A stretch of 64,000 nt of DNA from Micromonospora sp. C31 (GCF_018070575.1 NZ_JAGPXN010000021.1:50472-114471); one strand, 5' to 3'. Shown: positions 51,332 to 60,109, counted from the stretch's first letter. Notes: generated by a model from the sequence alone, not told the origin. Made by a program: numbers and translations.

Positions 51332-52087
51332 ATGGTTGACGAGCAGGACTTCCTGGCCGCGTACGACCCCCGGGCCTACCCGTCGGTCGCCGTGACCGTC
51401 GACGTGGTGGCGCTGACCATCCGGGACGGCGCACTGCACCTGCTGCTGATCCGGCGCGGCCAGCCGCCCTTCGAGGGCCACTGGGCGCTGCCCGGCGGCT
51501 TCGTCCGCCCCGACGAGGACCTCACCGCCGGTGCCCGGCGGGAGCTGGCCGAGGAGACCGGGCTCGGCGGCGAAGGGCTGCACCGCGTACACCTGGAGCA
51601 GTTGGGCAGTTACGGCGCCCCCGACCGCGACCCGCGGATGCGCGTCGTCTCCGTCGCCCACCTCGCGTTCGCCCCCGACCTGCCGGACCCGGCCGCCGGC
51701 ACCGACGCCGACGAGGCGACCTGGCTGCCGGTGACCGCGCTGACCAGCCGCCAGCTCGCCTTCGACCACGGCCGGATCATCGACGACGCCCTGGAGCGGG
51801 CCCGGTCCAAGCTGGAATACACCCCGCTCGCCACGCGCTTCCTCGCCGGCGAGTTCACGATCAGCGAGCTGCGCGCCGTCTACGAGACGGTCTGGGGCCA
51901 CCCGCTGCACGCCGGCAACTTCCACCGCAAGGTGCTCTCCGTGCCGGGCCTCGTGGAGAGCACCGGCAGCAGCACCGAGCGCGGCGGCGCCCGCGGCGGC
52001 CCCCGCGCCCGGCTCTACCGGGCCGGCGACGCCCGGCTGCTGCACCCGGCGCTGCTGCGCCCCGCCCGGGAGGAGACGGTGCGGTGA
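51332..52087 (+). CDS. NUDIX hydrolase, NrtR-like regulator with C-terminal winged helix
   Basis: Residues ~20-130 are a NUDIX fold with the box GGFVRPDEDLTAGARRELAE, then ETGLGG; G-x5-E is altered (Asp at the first acidic position), typical of NrtR proteins that bind but barely hydrolyse. Residues ~155-250 (YTPLATRFLAGEFTISELRA, then AGNFHRKVLSVPGLVE) are the NrtR winged-helix. NrtR represses NAD-related genes and responds to ADP-ribose. Here it heads a cassette with a J-kinase, vWA and PurA-like protein, not NAD synthesis genes. ATG 51332. Confidence 0.88.
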   Translation: MVDEQDFLAAYDPRAYPSVAVTVDVVALTIRDGALHLLLIRRGQPPFEGHWALPGGFVRPDEDLTAGARRELAEETGLGGEGLHRVHLEQLGSYGAPDRDPRMRVVSVAHLAFAPDLPDPAAGTDADEATWLPVTALTSRQLAFDHGRIIDDALERARSKLEYTPLATRFLAGEFTISELRAVYETVWGHPLHAGNFHRKVLSVPGLVESTGSSTERGGARGGPRARLYRAGDARLLHPALLRPAREETVR

Positions 52088-53058
52088 GGACCCCGGAGGC
52101 CGTCCGCCTGGTCGCGGCAGCCCGCACCGACGCCGACCTGTTCGGCACGGATGAGCCGGCCCGGCGCTACCGCGAGCTGGTCGCCGCCCTGCACCCCGAC
52201 CGCCTGCCGGCCGACCCGGCGGTACGCGCCGAGGCCACCGACGCGTTCATCCGGGTCACCACCCGCTGGCGGGCCCGGCAGGTCACCGTCATCGGCGACT
52301 ACCGGCTCGGCACGCCGGCCCACTCGGGCGACCTCGCCGACCTCTACGACGTCGGGGACGACCGGCTGCTCAAGCTGCCCCGGCGGCCCACCGACAACGA
52401 CCTGATGGCCCGCGAGGCGCACGCCCTGCGCACCATCGCCGAGCGTGGCGACCCGCGCTACCTGCCGTACGTGCCCCGGCTGGTGGACGAGTTCCGGCAC
52501 TGCGACGCCGCGACCGGCGCCGAACGGCGGATCAACGTGCTCGCCACCGCGCCCGGCCTGCACGACCTCGACGAGGTGCGGCGCGCGTACCCGGACGGGC
52601 TGGACGCCCGCGACGTGGCCTGGATGTGGCGGCGGCTGCTGGTGGCGCTCGGCCTGGCCCACCGGGCGGGCGTCGTGCACGGCGCGGTCCTGCCGCCGCA
52701 CGTGCTGATCGAGCCGCACGGGCACGGCGTGGTGCTGGTCGACTGGTGCTTCTCCGCGCCCGTCGGCAGCACGATCCCCGCGCTGGTGCCCGGCTACGAC
52801 GCGAACTGGTACCCGGACGAGATCCCCCGCAAGCGGCCCTGCGGGCCGGGCACCGACATCGCGATGGCCAGCGGATGCATGAGCTGGCTGATGGGGCCGC
52901 GCGCGCCCCGCGAGCTGGACGCCTTCGCGCGGGGCTGCCGCCAGCGGGCCCTGGACGCCCGGCCCGACGACGCCTGGCGTCTGCTGCGCGAACTGGACGA
53001 GGTGCTCGACCGGCTCTACGGGCCGCGCACCTTCCGACCCTTCACCCTCAACCCGTAA
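52084..53058 (+). CDS. J-domain / pseudokinase-like fusion protein
   Basis: Residues ~10-65 are J-domain-like with the HPD tripeptide at 37-39 (ALHPDRLP). Residues ~70-320 follow a protein-kinase fold: Lys97 (LLKLPRRPTD), Glu111 (AREAHALRTI), the HRD-loop position reads H199-G-A201 (VVHGAVLPPHVLI) and DFG reads D220-W-C (LVDWCFS). The catalytic Asp is thus missing, so a pseudokinase is likely. GTG 52084 overlaps the NUDIX stop (GTGA). A J domain would recruit DnaK; the cassette partners suggest joint work. Confidence 0.8.
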   Translation: MRTPEAVRLVAAARTDADLFGTDEPARRYRELVAALHPDRLPADPAVRAEATDAFIRVTTRWRARQVTVIGDYRLGTPAHSGDLADLYDVGDDRLLKLPRRPTDNDLMAREAHALRTIAERGDPRYLPYVPRLVDEFRHCDAATGAERRINVLATAPGLHDLDEVRRAYPDGLDARDVAWMWRRLLVALGLAHRAGVVHGAVLPPHVLIEPHGHGVVLVDWCFSAPVGSTIPALVPGYDANWYPDEIPRKRPCGPGTDIAMASGCMSWLMGPRAPRELDAFARGCRQRALDARPDDAWRLLRELDEVLDRLYGPRTFRPFTLNP

Positions 53059-53067
53059 GGAGCTGTC

Positions 53068-54027
53068 ATGGGCAGTGGAATGTGGTCCACCGACGTGTAC
53101 GACGCCGCCGACCGCTACCGCCGGAGCACCGGCAGGAGCGCGTTCTCCTACAGCGACAGCGGGGCGCGCACCGTGCACCCCGCCCTCGACCCGCGCGACG
53201 CGGTGCGGGAGAGCCGCGACTCCGCCGAGCACCCCCGGTCGACGCCCATCGCGGTGCTCTTCGACGTCACCGGCTCGATGCGCAACGTGCCGCGCGTCCT
53301 GCAGACCAAGCTGCCGCAGCTGCTCGGGCTGCTGCAACGGCAGGGCTACGCCAGCGACCCGCAGATCATGTTCGGCGCGATCGGCGACGCCACCTGCGAC
53401 CGGGTGCCGTTGCAGGTCGGCCAGTTCGAGTCGGACAACCGGATGGACGACGACCTGGGCCGCATCGTGCTGGAGGGCGGCGGCGGCGGGCAGATGACCG
53501 AGTCGTACGAGCTGGCCATGTACTTCATGGCCCGGCACACCGTGACCGACTCCTGGGAGAAGCGCGGCCGGCGCGGCTACCTGTTCATCATCGGCGACGA
53601 GCTGGCGTACCCGCGGGTGAAGTCCCGGGAGGTGGCCCGCGTCGTCGGCGACGACCTGCGCGAGGACGTGCCGCTGCGGCAGGTCGTCGACGAGCTGACC
53701 CGCCGCTGGGACACCTACTACCTGCTCCCCGCCGGCAGCCACTACTCCGGCAACGCCAAGGTGCTCGACTCCTGGCGGGACCTGCTCGGGCAGAACGCCG
53801 TCGTGCTGGACGACCTCGACGCGGTCTGCGAGACGATCGCGCTCACCGTCGGGCTCGGCGAACAGGCCATCGACCTGGACGAGGGCCTGCGCGACCTGGA
53901 CCGCGCGGGTTCGGGCGCCACCGGCACCGTGTCCAAGGCGCTGGCCCGACTGCGCGGAAGGCGGCACGCCGAGGTGTCGACGCTGCCCGCCTTCCGCGAC
54001 ACCGGCGGCGCGGTGACCCGGCTGTGA
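53068..54027 (+). CDS. von Willebrand factor A-domain protein
   Basis: MIDAS motif D66-V-T-G-S70 (VLFDVTGSM) opens a vWA fold, with the Thr/Asp loop near GGGGGQMTESYELAMYF and the last acidic region FIIGDELAYPRVK. No membrane segment. 319 aa. SD AAGGAG nine bases before ATG 53068. Metal-dependent protein binding is typical; often paired with AAA or kinase partners. The stop overlaps a mini-ORF. Confidence 0.83.
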   Translation: MGSGMWSTDVYDAADRYRRSTGRSAFSYSDSGARTVHPALDPRDAVRESRDSAEHPRSTPIAVLFDVTGSMRNVPRVLQTKLPQLLGLLQRQGYASDPQIMFGAIGDATCDRVPLQVGQFESDNRMDDDLGRIVLEGGGGGQMTESYELAMYFMARHTVTDSWEKRGRRGYLFIIGDELAYPRVKSREVARVVGDDLREDVPLRQVVDELTRRWDTYYLLPAGSHYSGNAKVLDSWRDLLGQNAVVLDDLDAVCETIALTVGLGEQAIDLDEGLRDLDRAGSGATGTVSKALARLRGRRHAEVSTLPAFRDTGGAVTRL

Positions 54028-54111
54028 GAACCGTGACGGTGGTCGACCTCGGCTCCGGAAAGGTGACCCGGCGATGAGACACGTGGCGGTGGTCGACCTC
54101 GGCTTCGGCGA
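54012..54111 (+). repeat. 50-bp imperfect tandem duplication at the vWA/PurA-like junction
   Basis: 54012-54061 and 54062-54111 match (GGTGACCCGGC ... GGTGGTCGACCTCGGCT) with several changes. The first copy carries the mini-ORF, the second the true start of the PurA-like gene. Confidence 0.8.
54024..54077 (+). CDS. 17-residue coupling mini-ORF
   Basis: GTG at 54024 overlaps the vWA stop (GTGA). It reads VRTVTVVDLGSGKVTRR and stops in the ATGA of the next gene at 54074-54077. It is a relic copy of the next gene's N-terminus (MRHVAVVDLGFGDAG). Ribosomes can pass vWA to PurA-like through it; the peptide itself may have no function. Confidence 0.55.
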   Translation: MRTVTVVDLGSGKVTRR

Positions 54112-55345
54112 CGCCGGCAAGGGCACGGTCGTGGACTGGCTCTGCGCCACCCGGCCCGTGCACACGGTGGTCCGCTTCAACGGGGGCGCGCAGGCGGGGC
54201 ACAACGTCGTGCTGCGCGACGGGCGGCACCACACGTTCGCGCAGTTCGGCGCCGGCACGTTCCACCCCGGGGTCCGTACGCACCTGTCGCGGCACGTGGT
54301 GGTGGACCCGCTGGCGCTGGCCGCCGAGGCCGACCACCTCGCCTCGGTCGGGGTGCCCGACGCGCTCGACCGGCTGACCGTCGACGGGGAGGCGCTGCTG
54401 GCCACCCCGTACCACCGGGCCGCCAACCGGGCCCGGGAGATCGCCCGGGGAGCCGACCGGCACGGCTCCTGCGGGCTGGGGGTGGGTGAGGCCGTCGCGT
54501 ACGGTCTCGCCCACCCCGACGAGGCGCCCCGGGTGGCCGACTGCGCCGACCCGGGGCGGCTGCGCCGCAGACTGACCGCCCTGCGGGACCGGCTGACCGC
54601 CGAACTCGGCCCGTTGGACGCGCCGCCCGTCGCCGACTGCCTGCCCGCGTTCACCGGCTTCGCCGGGCGGGTCGCGATCGTCGACCGGAGCTGGCTGGCC
54701 GGGGCGCTGCGCGCCGGCACCTGCGTCTTCGAGGGCGCGCAGGGGGTGCTGCTCGACGAGTGGCACGGCTTCCACCCGTACACGACGTGGAGCACCACCA
54801 CCTTCGCCAACGCCGAGAGCCTGCTCGCCGAGGCCGGCCTGCCGGGCGGCGCCACCCGGATCGGGGTGCTCCGCGTGGTCACCACCCGGCACGGGCCCGG
54901 TCCGTTGGTGACCGAGGACCCGGCCCTGCCGCTGACCGACCCGCACAACCCGACCAACCCGTGGCAGGGGCGGTTCCGGTTCGGCCACTTCGACGCGGTC
55001 GCCCACCGGTACGCCCTCGCCGCCGCCGGCGGAGTCGACGGCCTGGCGCTGACCCACCTCGACCTCGTCGGCCCCGCGCTGCGGATCTGCCGCCGCTACG
55101 ACACCACCGACCGGCTCACCCCGGGCCCGCCCGGGGACCTGGACCGGCAGGCCGCGCTCACGGCCCGCCTGCTGCGCTCCCGCCCGGTGCACGACGACCC
55201 GCCGCCCGACTGGGCGCAGGCGGTGCACGCGGAGCTGGGCGCCCCCGTGGTTTTGACCTCGCACGGCCCCACGGCCCACGACAAGACCACGCACGGCCCG
55301 CTGCTGGCCCCACGGACCAGCACGCCGGCCGGGGCCCCGGCGTGA
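54074..55345 (+). CDS. Divergent adenylosuccinate synthetase-like protein
   Basis: Resembles PurA but departs from it. The P-loop-like start VVDLGFGDAGKGTVVDW keeps catalytic Asp13 but has Ala where PurA has Glu (canonical QWGDEGKGK). The next motif RFNGGAQAGHNVVL keeps His44 (canonical GGHNAGH). Later: GSCGLGVGEAVAYG, VFEGAQGVLLDEWHG, and HGPGPLVTEDP. A standard purA should exist elsewhere, so this is a paralogue, possibly with a different substrate or a sensing role in the cassette. 423 aa. Confidence 0.83.
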   Translation: MRHVAVVDLGFGDAGKGTVVDWLCATRPVHTVVRFNGGAQAGHNVVLRDGRHHTFAQFGAGTFHPGVRTHLSRHVVVDPLALAAEADHLASVGVPDALDRLTVDGEALLATPYHRAANRAREIARGADRHGSCGLGVGEAVAYGLAHPDEAPRVADCADPGRLRRRLTALRDRLTAELGPLDAPPVADCLPAFTGFAGRVAIVDRSWLAGALRAGTCVFEGAQGVLLDEWHGFHPYTTWSTTTFANAESLLAEAGLPGGATRIGVLRVVTTRHGPGPLVTEDPALPLTDPHNPTNPWQGRFRFGHFDAVAHRYALAAAGGVDGLALTHLDLVGPALRICRRYDTTDRLTPGPPGDLDRQAALTARLLRSRPVHDDPPPDWAQAVHAELGAPVVLTSHGPTAHDKTTHGPLLAPRTSTPAGAPA

Positions 55346-55418
55346 TGCCGGGCCGCGTCGGAGGCTCCGGGCCGTCGATCCGGCGACTCGGCCACCGGGC
55401 AGGTCGCGCGCGGCCAGC

Positions 55419-56042
55419 ATGGGAGGCATGGAATCCGCGCTCGACCTGCTCCGGCAGCTGGTCACCTCACCGTGGGTGTACCTGCTGATCTTCGGGCTCA
55501 CCGCGGTCGACGCGTTCTTTCCCGCCGTACCCGGCGAGGCAGCCGTGATCAGCGCCGCCGTGCTCGCCACCGGCGGCGACCCCAACCTGGTGGCGGTGAT
55601 CGTCGCCGCCGCACTGGGCGCCTGCGCCGGCGACCACGTCTCGTACGCCATCGGGCGCGGCGGCGGCGCGAGCCGGCTCGCCCGCCTCCCGGACGGCAGC
55701 CGGCGCCGGGCCGGCTCCGAGTGGGCCCGCCGGGCGCTGCACCGGCGCGGCGGGCTGATGCTGACCACCGCCCGGTACGTCCCCGGGGGCCGGACGGCCG
55801 TCACCCTCACCATGGGCGCGGTCCGCTATCCGCTCCGGTCGTTCCTGCTCTTCGACGCCGTCGCGGCGGTGAGCTGGGCGCTCTACTGCACCGGGCTCGG
55901 CTACTTCGGCGGGCTGGCCTTCGAGCGCGACCCGATCAAGGGCATCCTCGCCGGCGTCGGCCTGTCGCTGGCGATCACGCTCCTGCTGGAGTCGTTCCGC
56001 TGGCTGCGCCACCGCAGGCGACGCGGCGCACCGGAACGCTGA
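55419..56042 (+). CDS. DedA-family membrane protein
   Basis: DedA (VTT/SNARE-associated) fold: VDAFFPAVPGEAAVISAAVL, GACAGDHVSYAIGR, then TTARYVPGGRTAVTLTMG with the conserved Arg and Gly, and RSFLLFDAVAAVSWAL. About five membrane segments. Some DedA proteins flip polyprenyl phosphate or phosphatidylethanolamine. The start is ATG 55419 or 55428. Confidence 0.88.
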   Translation: MGGMESALDLLRQLVTSPWVYLLIFGLTAVDAFFPAVPGEAAVISAAVLATGGDPNLVAVIVAAALGACAGDHVSYAIGRGGGASRLARLPDGSRRRAGSEWARRALHRRGGLMLTTARYVPGGRTAVTLTMGAVRYPLRSFLLFDAVAAVSWALYCTGLGYFGGLAFERDPIKGILAGVGLSLAITLLLESFRWLRHRRRRGAPER

Positions 56043-56109
56043 ACCGCACCTGGCCCCCGTTCCTGCTGTTCGGTCGGGCGGGCCGCCGGTCGGCTGCCCG
56101 GCGGGCCGG

Positions 56110-56754
56110 TCAGGGTGCGGGCGTCCGTGGGTGCCAGGTGGCGCCGCGGAGGAGTTGGCCGGCGCCCTGCCAGGCGACGTTCATCATCCGGGTCGCGGTC
56201 TTCTCCGGGTCCGCGTCGGGATGGTCGGCGAGCCAGTCCGCCAGCGACTCGGTCGCCCCCACGAGGGCGTACGCGACGACCTCCAGGTCGGTCTCGCCCA
56301 CCTCGCGGCCCTCGGCGCGCAACGCGTGGTCGAGCATTCCGGAGACCACCTCGACCAGCCGGGCCCGCATGCCGGCCAGCTCGCCGGCGAAGGGCTGCTC
56401 GCCACGGGCCTGCCGGTAGAGCACCGCCCACCCGTCGCGGTGCGCCCCGACGAAGCCGAAGAAGGCGCGCAGCCCCCGCCACAGCCGTTCGTCGGCGGGC
56501 AGGTCGGGGGCGGCCGCCCCGGCGATGGCCTGCATCATCCGGGTGCCCTCCCGGTGCAGGCAGGCGACGAAGACTTCTTCCTTCGTGCCGAGGTACGCGT
56601 AGACCATCGGCTTGGAGATGCCGGCGTCCTCGGCGATCTCGTCCATGCTGGCCGCGTGGAACCCCCTGCGGGAGAACACTTTCACGGCCGCGTCGAGCAT
56701 CTGCTGCTCGCGTACGGCGCGGGGGAGGCGCTTGAAGGTGGGTGGGGTGGACAC
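56110..56754 (-). CDS. TetR-family regulator
   Basis: 214 aa from GTG 56754. HTH: EQQMLDAAVKVFSRRGFHAA then SMDEIAEDAGISKPMVYAYL, a TetR signature. The C-terminal ligand domain is helical (FGFVGAHRDGWAVLYRQ, MRMMNVAWQGAGQLL region). Divergent from the SCP2-ACAD operon. Palindromic sites in the 67-bp gap and one 8 kb away imply a fatty-acid/lipid catabolism repressor of the FadR type; an acyl-CoA inducer is inferred. Confidence 0.88.
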   Translation of the reverse strand: MSTPPTFKRLPRAVREQQMLDAAVKVFSRRGFHAASMDEIAEDAGISKPMVYAYLGTKEEVFVACLHREGTRMMQAIAGAAAPDLPADERLWRGLRAFFGFVGAHRDGWAVLYRQARGEQPFAGELAGMRARLVEVVSGMLDHALRAEGREVGETDLEVVAYALVGATESLADWLADHPDADPEKTATRMMNVAWQGAGQLLRGATWHPRTPAP

Positions 56755-56767
56755 CTTGCGAGCATAC

Positions 56768-56798
56768 CTACTCGCCCGTAAGGTTACGCACGAGTAGC
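56768..56798. promoter_or_regulatory. Two facing TetR-operator copies
   Basis: CTACTCGCCCGTAAG (56768-56782), and on the minus strand CTACTCGTGCGTAAC (56784-56798). Both match the site at 48714-48727. They lie between the divergent TetR and SCP2 starts. Confidence 0.7.
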
Positions 56799-56821
56799 CA
56801 ACACCCGGAAGGTGCAGCCCC

Positions 56822-57274
56822 ATGACTGACTTCGACCCGGCCAACTTCGCGAACGTCGGCCCCAAGGAGTTCGCCCAGCTGGTCAAGTCCACCCCGGACG
56901 ACAAGATCGCCGAGGTGATGTCCGGCGACCTGCGCGGCAAGATCCTCGGCGAGGTCTTCGGCCGGATGCCGCAGCTCTTCCGCGCCGACCGGGCCGGCTC
57001 GACCAACGCGGTCATCCACTGGAACATCACCGGCCGTCCCGACGGTGGCACCGACACCTACGAGGTGGCCATCGCCGACGGCACGTGCACCGTCAACGAG
57101 ACCCCGCAGCACGACCCGAAGCTCAGCCTCACGATGGGCCCGGTCGAGTTCCTGAAGATCGTCTCCGGTGGCGCGAACCCCGTCATGATGTTCATGACCG
57201 GCAAGCTCAAGGCCAAGGGCGACCTGGGCCTGGCCGCCAACATCGCCAACCTGTTCGACATCCCCAAGGCCTGA
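56822..57274 (+). CDS. SCP2 sterol-carrier-family protein
   Basis: 150 aa SCP2 fold: VFGRMPQLFRADRAGSTNAV, then VHWNITG-type strand (IHWNITGRPDGG), TYEVAIADGTCTVNE, LSLTMGPVEFLKIVSGG and FMTGKLKAKGDLGLA, the closing motif. Binds lipids or acyl-CoAs. Two bases ahead of the acyl-CoA dehydrogenase gene, so they share an operon and the TetR promoter. Confidence 0.9.
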   Translation: MTDFDPANFANVGPKEFAQLVKSTPDDKIAEVMSGDLRGKILGEVFGRMPQLFRADRAGSTNAVIHWNITGRPDGGTDTYEVAIADGTCTVNETPQHDPKLSLTMGPVEFLKIVSGGANPVMMFMTGKLKAKGDLGLAANIANLFDIPKA

Positions 57275-57275
57275 C

Positions 57276-58490
57276 GTGGCCGAGTTCTCGCTCGACCTGA
57301 ACGAGGAACAGCGGGATCTGCGCGACTGGGTGCACGGCTTCGCCGCCGAGGTCGTGCGCCCGGCCGCAGCCGAGTGGGACGCCCGGGAGGAGACCCCCTG
57401 GCCGATCATCCAGGAGGCGGCGAAGGTCGGCCTGTACGGCTTCGAGTTCCTCGCCACCTGCTGGGCCGACCCCACCGGCCTCTCCCTCCCGATCGCCAGC
57501 GAGGAACTCTTCTGGGGTGACGCCGGTATCGGGCTGGGCATCTTCGGCACCTCCCTCGCGGTGGCCGCCATCTACGGCGCCGGCACCCCCGACCAGCTGG
57601 TCGAATGGGTGCCGCAGTGCTTCGGCACCGTCGACGAACCGGCCGTCGCCGCGTTCTGCACCACCGAGCCCGAGGCCGGCTCCGACGTCGGCGCGATGCG
57701 CACCCGGGCGGTCTACGACGAGGCCGCCGACGAGTGGGTGCTCAGCGGCCAGAAGGCGTACGCCACCAACGGCGGGATCGCCGGTGTGCACGTGGTCACC
57801 GCCTCGGTCGAGCCGTCGCTCGGCTCCCGGGGGCAGGCGGCGTTCGTCGTACCGCCCGGCACCACCGGCCTGACCGCGACCCGCAAGCTGCGCAAGCTGG
57901 GCCTGCGCGCGTCGCACACCGCCGACGTCTTCCTCGACGACGTACGCGTGCCGGGGCGCTGCCTGCTCGGCGGCCGGGACGCCCTGCTCGAACGCCTCGA
58001 CCGGGCCCGCTCCGGCAAGCGCGCCTCGGGGCAGGCCGCGATGCGCACCTTCGAACTCTCCCGCCCCACCGTCGGCGCGCAGGCGCTGGGCGTGGCTCGG
58101 GCCGCCTACGAGTACGCCCTCGACTACGCGAAGGACCGGGTCCAGTTCGGCCGCCCGATCATCGAGAACCAGGCGGTCGCGTTCGCGCTGGCCGACATGA
58201 AGACGGAGATCGACGCCGCCCGGCTGCTGGTCTGGCGGGCGTCCTGGATGGGCCGCAACAACCGGCCCTTTACCGCCGGCGAGGGCTCGATGTCCAAGCT
58301 GAAGGCCGGTGAGGTGGCCGTCTCCGTCACCGGGCAGGCCGTGCAGCTGCTCGGCGGGGCCGGATTCCTGCGGGACCACCCGGTCGAACGCTGGTACCGG
58401 GACGCCAAGATCTACACGATCTTCGAGGGCACCTCCGAGATCCAGCGGCTGGTCATCTCCCGGGCCATCTCCGGCGTCCAGATCCGCTGA
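57276..58490 (+). CDS. Acyl-CoA dehydrogenase
   Basis: 404 aa with FAD-dependent acyl-CoA dehydrogenase layout: CTTEPEAGSDVGAMRTRA for FAD, KAYATNGGIAG, ALDYAKDRVQFGRPI, and the catalytic Glu in YTIFEGTSEIQRL. Oxidises acyl-CoA to enoyl-CoA. GTG 57276 after the SCP2 stop (57274). Belongs to the TetR-controlled lipid set. Confidence 0.93.
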   Translation: MAEFSLDLNEEQRDLRDWVHGFAAEVVRPAAAEWDAREETPWPIIQEAAKVGLYGFEFLATCWADPTGLSLPIASEELFWGDAGIGLGIFGTSLAVAAIYGAGTPDQLVEWVPQCFGTVDEPAVAAFCTTEPEAGSDVGAMRTRAVYDEAADEWVLSGQKAYATNGGIAGVHVVTASVEPSLGSRGQAAFVVPPGTTGLTATRKLRKLGLRASHTADVFLDDVRVPGRCLLGGRDALLERLDRARSGKRASGQAAMRTFELSRPTVGAQALGVARAAYEYALDYAKDRVQFGRPIIENQAVAFALADMKTEIDAARLLVWRASWMGRNNRPFTAGEGSMSKLKAGEVAVSVTGQAVQLLGGAGFLRDHPVERWYRDAKIYTIFEGTSEIQRLVISRAISGVQIR

Positions 58491-58508
58491 CCGGCCGCCG
58501 GCGGCCGG
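58491..58508 (+). terminator. 18-bp perfect palindrome after the ACAD gene
   Basis: CCGGCCGCCGGCGGCCGG directly follows the stop; self-complementary GC hairpin, likely terminator. Confidence 0.5.
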
Positions 58509-58591
58509 CCCGCGAGCTGCGGCTCACCACGGCTGACCGTTCCCCGGCCGTTACTGCCCGGATGCCCCGCTGCCCCTAGGCTGGCGGCACC

Positions 58592-60100
58592 ATGATCGGC
58601 TCCGGACCTCGCCGCCGTGCCCGTCACCGCCACCATGCCCGGCACCGCCAGCCAGGACCCCGGATGGCACCGCTGCTGCTGGTCGAGGCGGCGACGCTGC
58701 TGTCCAACACCGGCAACGGGGTGGCCAACGTGGCCCTGCCCTGGCTGGTGCTCGAACGCACCGGCAGCGCCACCGCGGCCGGCGTGGTCGCGGCGGCCAC
58801 CGCCCTGCCGCTGCTGCTCTCCGGCCTCGTCTCCGGCACCGTCGTGGACCTGCTCGGCCGGCGGCGTACGGCACTGGTCTCCGACACGCTCTCCGCCGTC
58901 TCGGTCGCCGCGATCCCGGTGGTCGACGCGCTGCTGGGGCTGAACCTCGGCTGGATCGTGGCGCTGGCCGTGCTCGGGGCGGTCTTCGACCCGGCCGGCC
59001 TGACCGCCCGGGAGACGCTGCTGCCGGCCGCCGCACAGGCCGCCGGCTGGCGGATCGAACGCGCCAACGGGGTGCACGAGGCGGTCTGGGGGCTCGCCTT
59101 CCTCATCGGGCCGGGCGTCGGCGGCGTGCTCATCGCCGTGATCGGCCCCGGCTCGACGCTCTGGGTCACCGCCGCCGGATTCGCGCTGGCCGTCGCGATG
59201 ATCGCCGCCGTCCGCCTGCCGGGGGCCGGCCGCCCCGAACGCCCCCCGTCCGGGCTGTGGCGCGGCACCGCCGAAGGGCTGCGGTTCGTCTGGCGGGACC
59301 GGCTGCTGCGGACCATCGCGCTGCTCACCATGGTGCTGGCCGCGCTCTACCTGCCGGTCGAGGGCGTGCTGCTGCCGGCGTGGTTCGTCGGTCAGGGGGA
59401 GCCGGCCCGGCTCGGCGCGCTGCTCATGTCGATGAGCGCCGGCGGCGTCGTCGGGGCGCTCGCCTCCGGAGCGGCGGGCCGGCTGATCCGTCGCCGCACC
59501 CTGATGGTGATCGCCCTCGTCGTCATCGGGGTGGCCCTCGTCGGACTGGCCACCCTGCCGCCGTTTCCGGCCATGATCGGCTTCGCCGTCGCGATCGGGC
59601 TCGCGTACGGGCCGGTCAACCCACTGTCCAACTACGCCATGCAGACCCGCACACCCGAACGGTTGCGCGGGCGCGTGGTCGGGGTGATGACCTCCTTCGC
59701 GTACGCCGCCGGCCCGGCCGGCTACCTGCTCGCCGGGCCGCTGGTGGAGTGGCTCGGGCTGCGTACCGCCTTCCTGGTGCTGGCCGGGACACTGCTGGTG
59801 GCGACGCTGACCGCCGCGCCGCTGCCGGCGCTGCGGGCGCTGGACGAGCCGCCCCGCTACCCGCCCGCCCCGCCCGGCGGCAGGCCCGACCGGGTGGCGG
59901 ACCCCGTGCCGCCCACCGCGCCGGCGAGACCGGAACCCACCCCGCCCAGCGGCCCGGCGGGCCGGGCGGAGGAGCCCGCCCCGCCCCGGCGACGACGCGC
60001 TCCGGCGGCGCACCGGTACGCGCCCGGAGCGCAGGGGCCCGCCCCGCTCGACGAACTGTGGGCTCCCGCGCCGCACCGGGACGTCCCCGTCCGGAGATGA
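58592..60100 (+). CDS. MFS transporter with proline-rich tail
   Basis: About 12 membrane helices in the MFS pattern: ATLLSNTGNGVANVALPWLV, the loop-2 basic motif LLGRRRTALVSD, then ANGVHEAVWGLAFLIGPGVG and SAGGVVGALASGAAGRLIRR. The final ~80 residues after the last helix are Pro/Arg-rich and probably disordered. Multidrug or metabolite efflux; substrate unknown. ATG 58592 or 58664. Confidence 0.85.
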   Translation: MIGSGPRRRARHRHHARHRQPGPRMAPLLLVEAATLLSNTGNGVANVALPWLVLERTGSATAAGVVAAATALPLLLSGLVSGTVVDLLGRRRTALVSDTLSAVSVAAIPVVDALLGLNLGWIVALAVLGAVFDPAGLTARETLLPAAAQAAGWRIERANGVHEAVWGLAFLIGPGVGGVLIAVIGPGSTLWVTAAGFALAVAMIAAVRLPGAGRPERPPSGLWRGTAEGLRFVWRDRLLRTIALLTMVLAALYLPVEGVLLPAWFVGQGEPARLGALLMSMSAGGVVGALASGAAGRLIRRRTLMVIALVVIGVALVGLATLPPFPAMIGFAVAIGLAYGPVNPLSNYAMQTRTPERLRGRVVGVMTSFAYAAGPAGYLLAGPLVEWLGLRTAFLVLAGTLLVATLTAAPLPALRALDEPPRYPPAPPGGRPDRVADPVPPTAPARPEPTPPSGPAGRAEEPAPPRRRRAPAAHRYAPGAQGPAPLDELWAPAPHRDVPVRR

Positions 60101-60109
60101 CGCCCCCGG

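Noticed and set aside
54024..54077. Mini-ORF as a bioactive peptide
   Set aside because: It is fully explained by a 50-bp duplication of the next gene's start; kept only as a coupling element.
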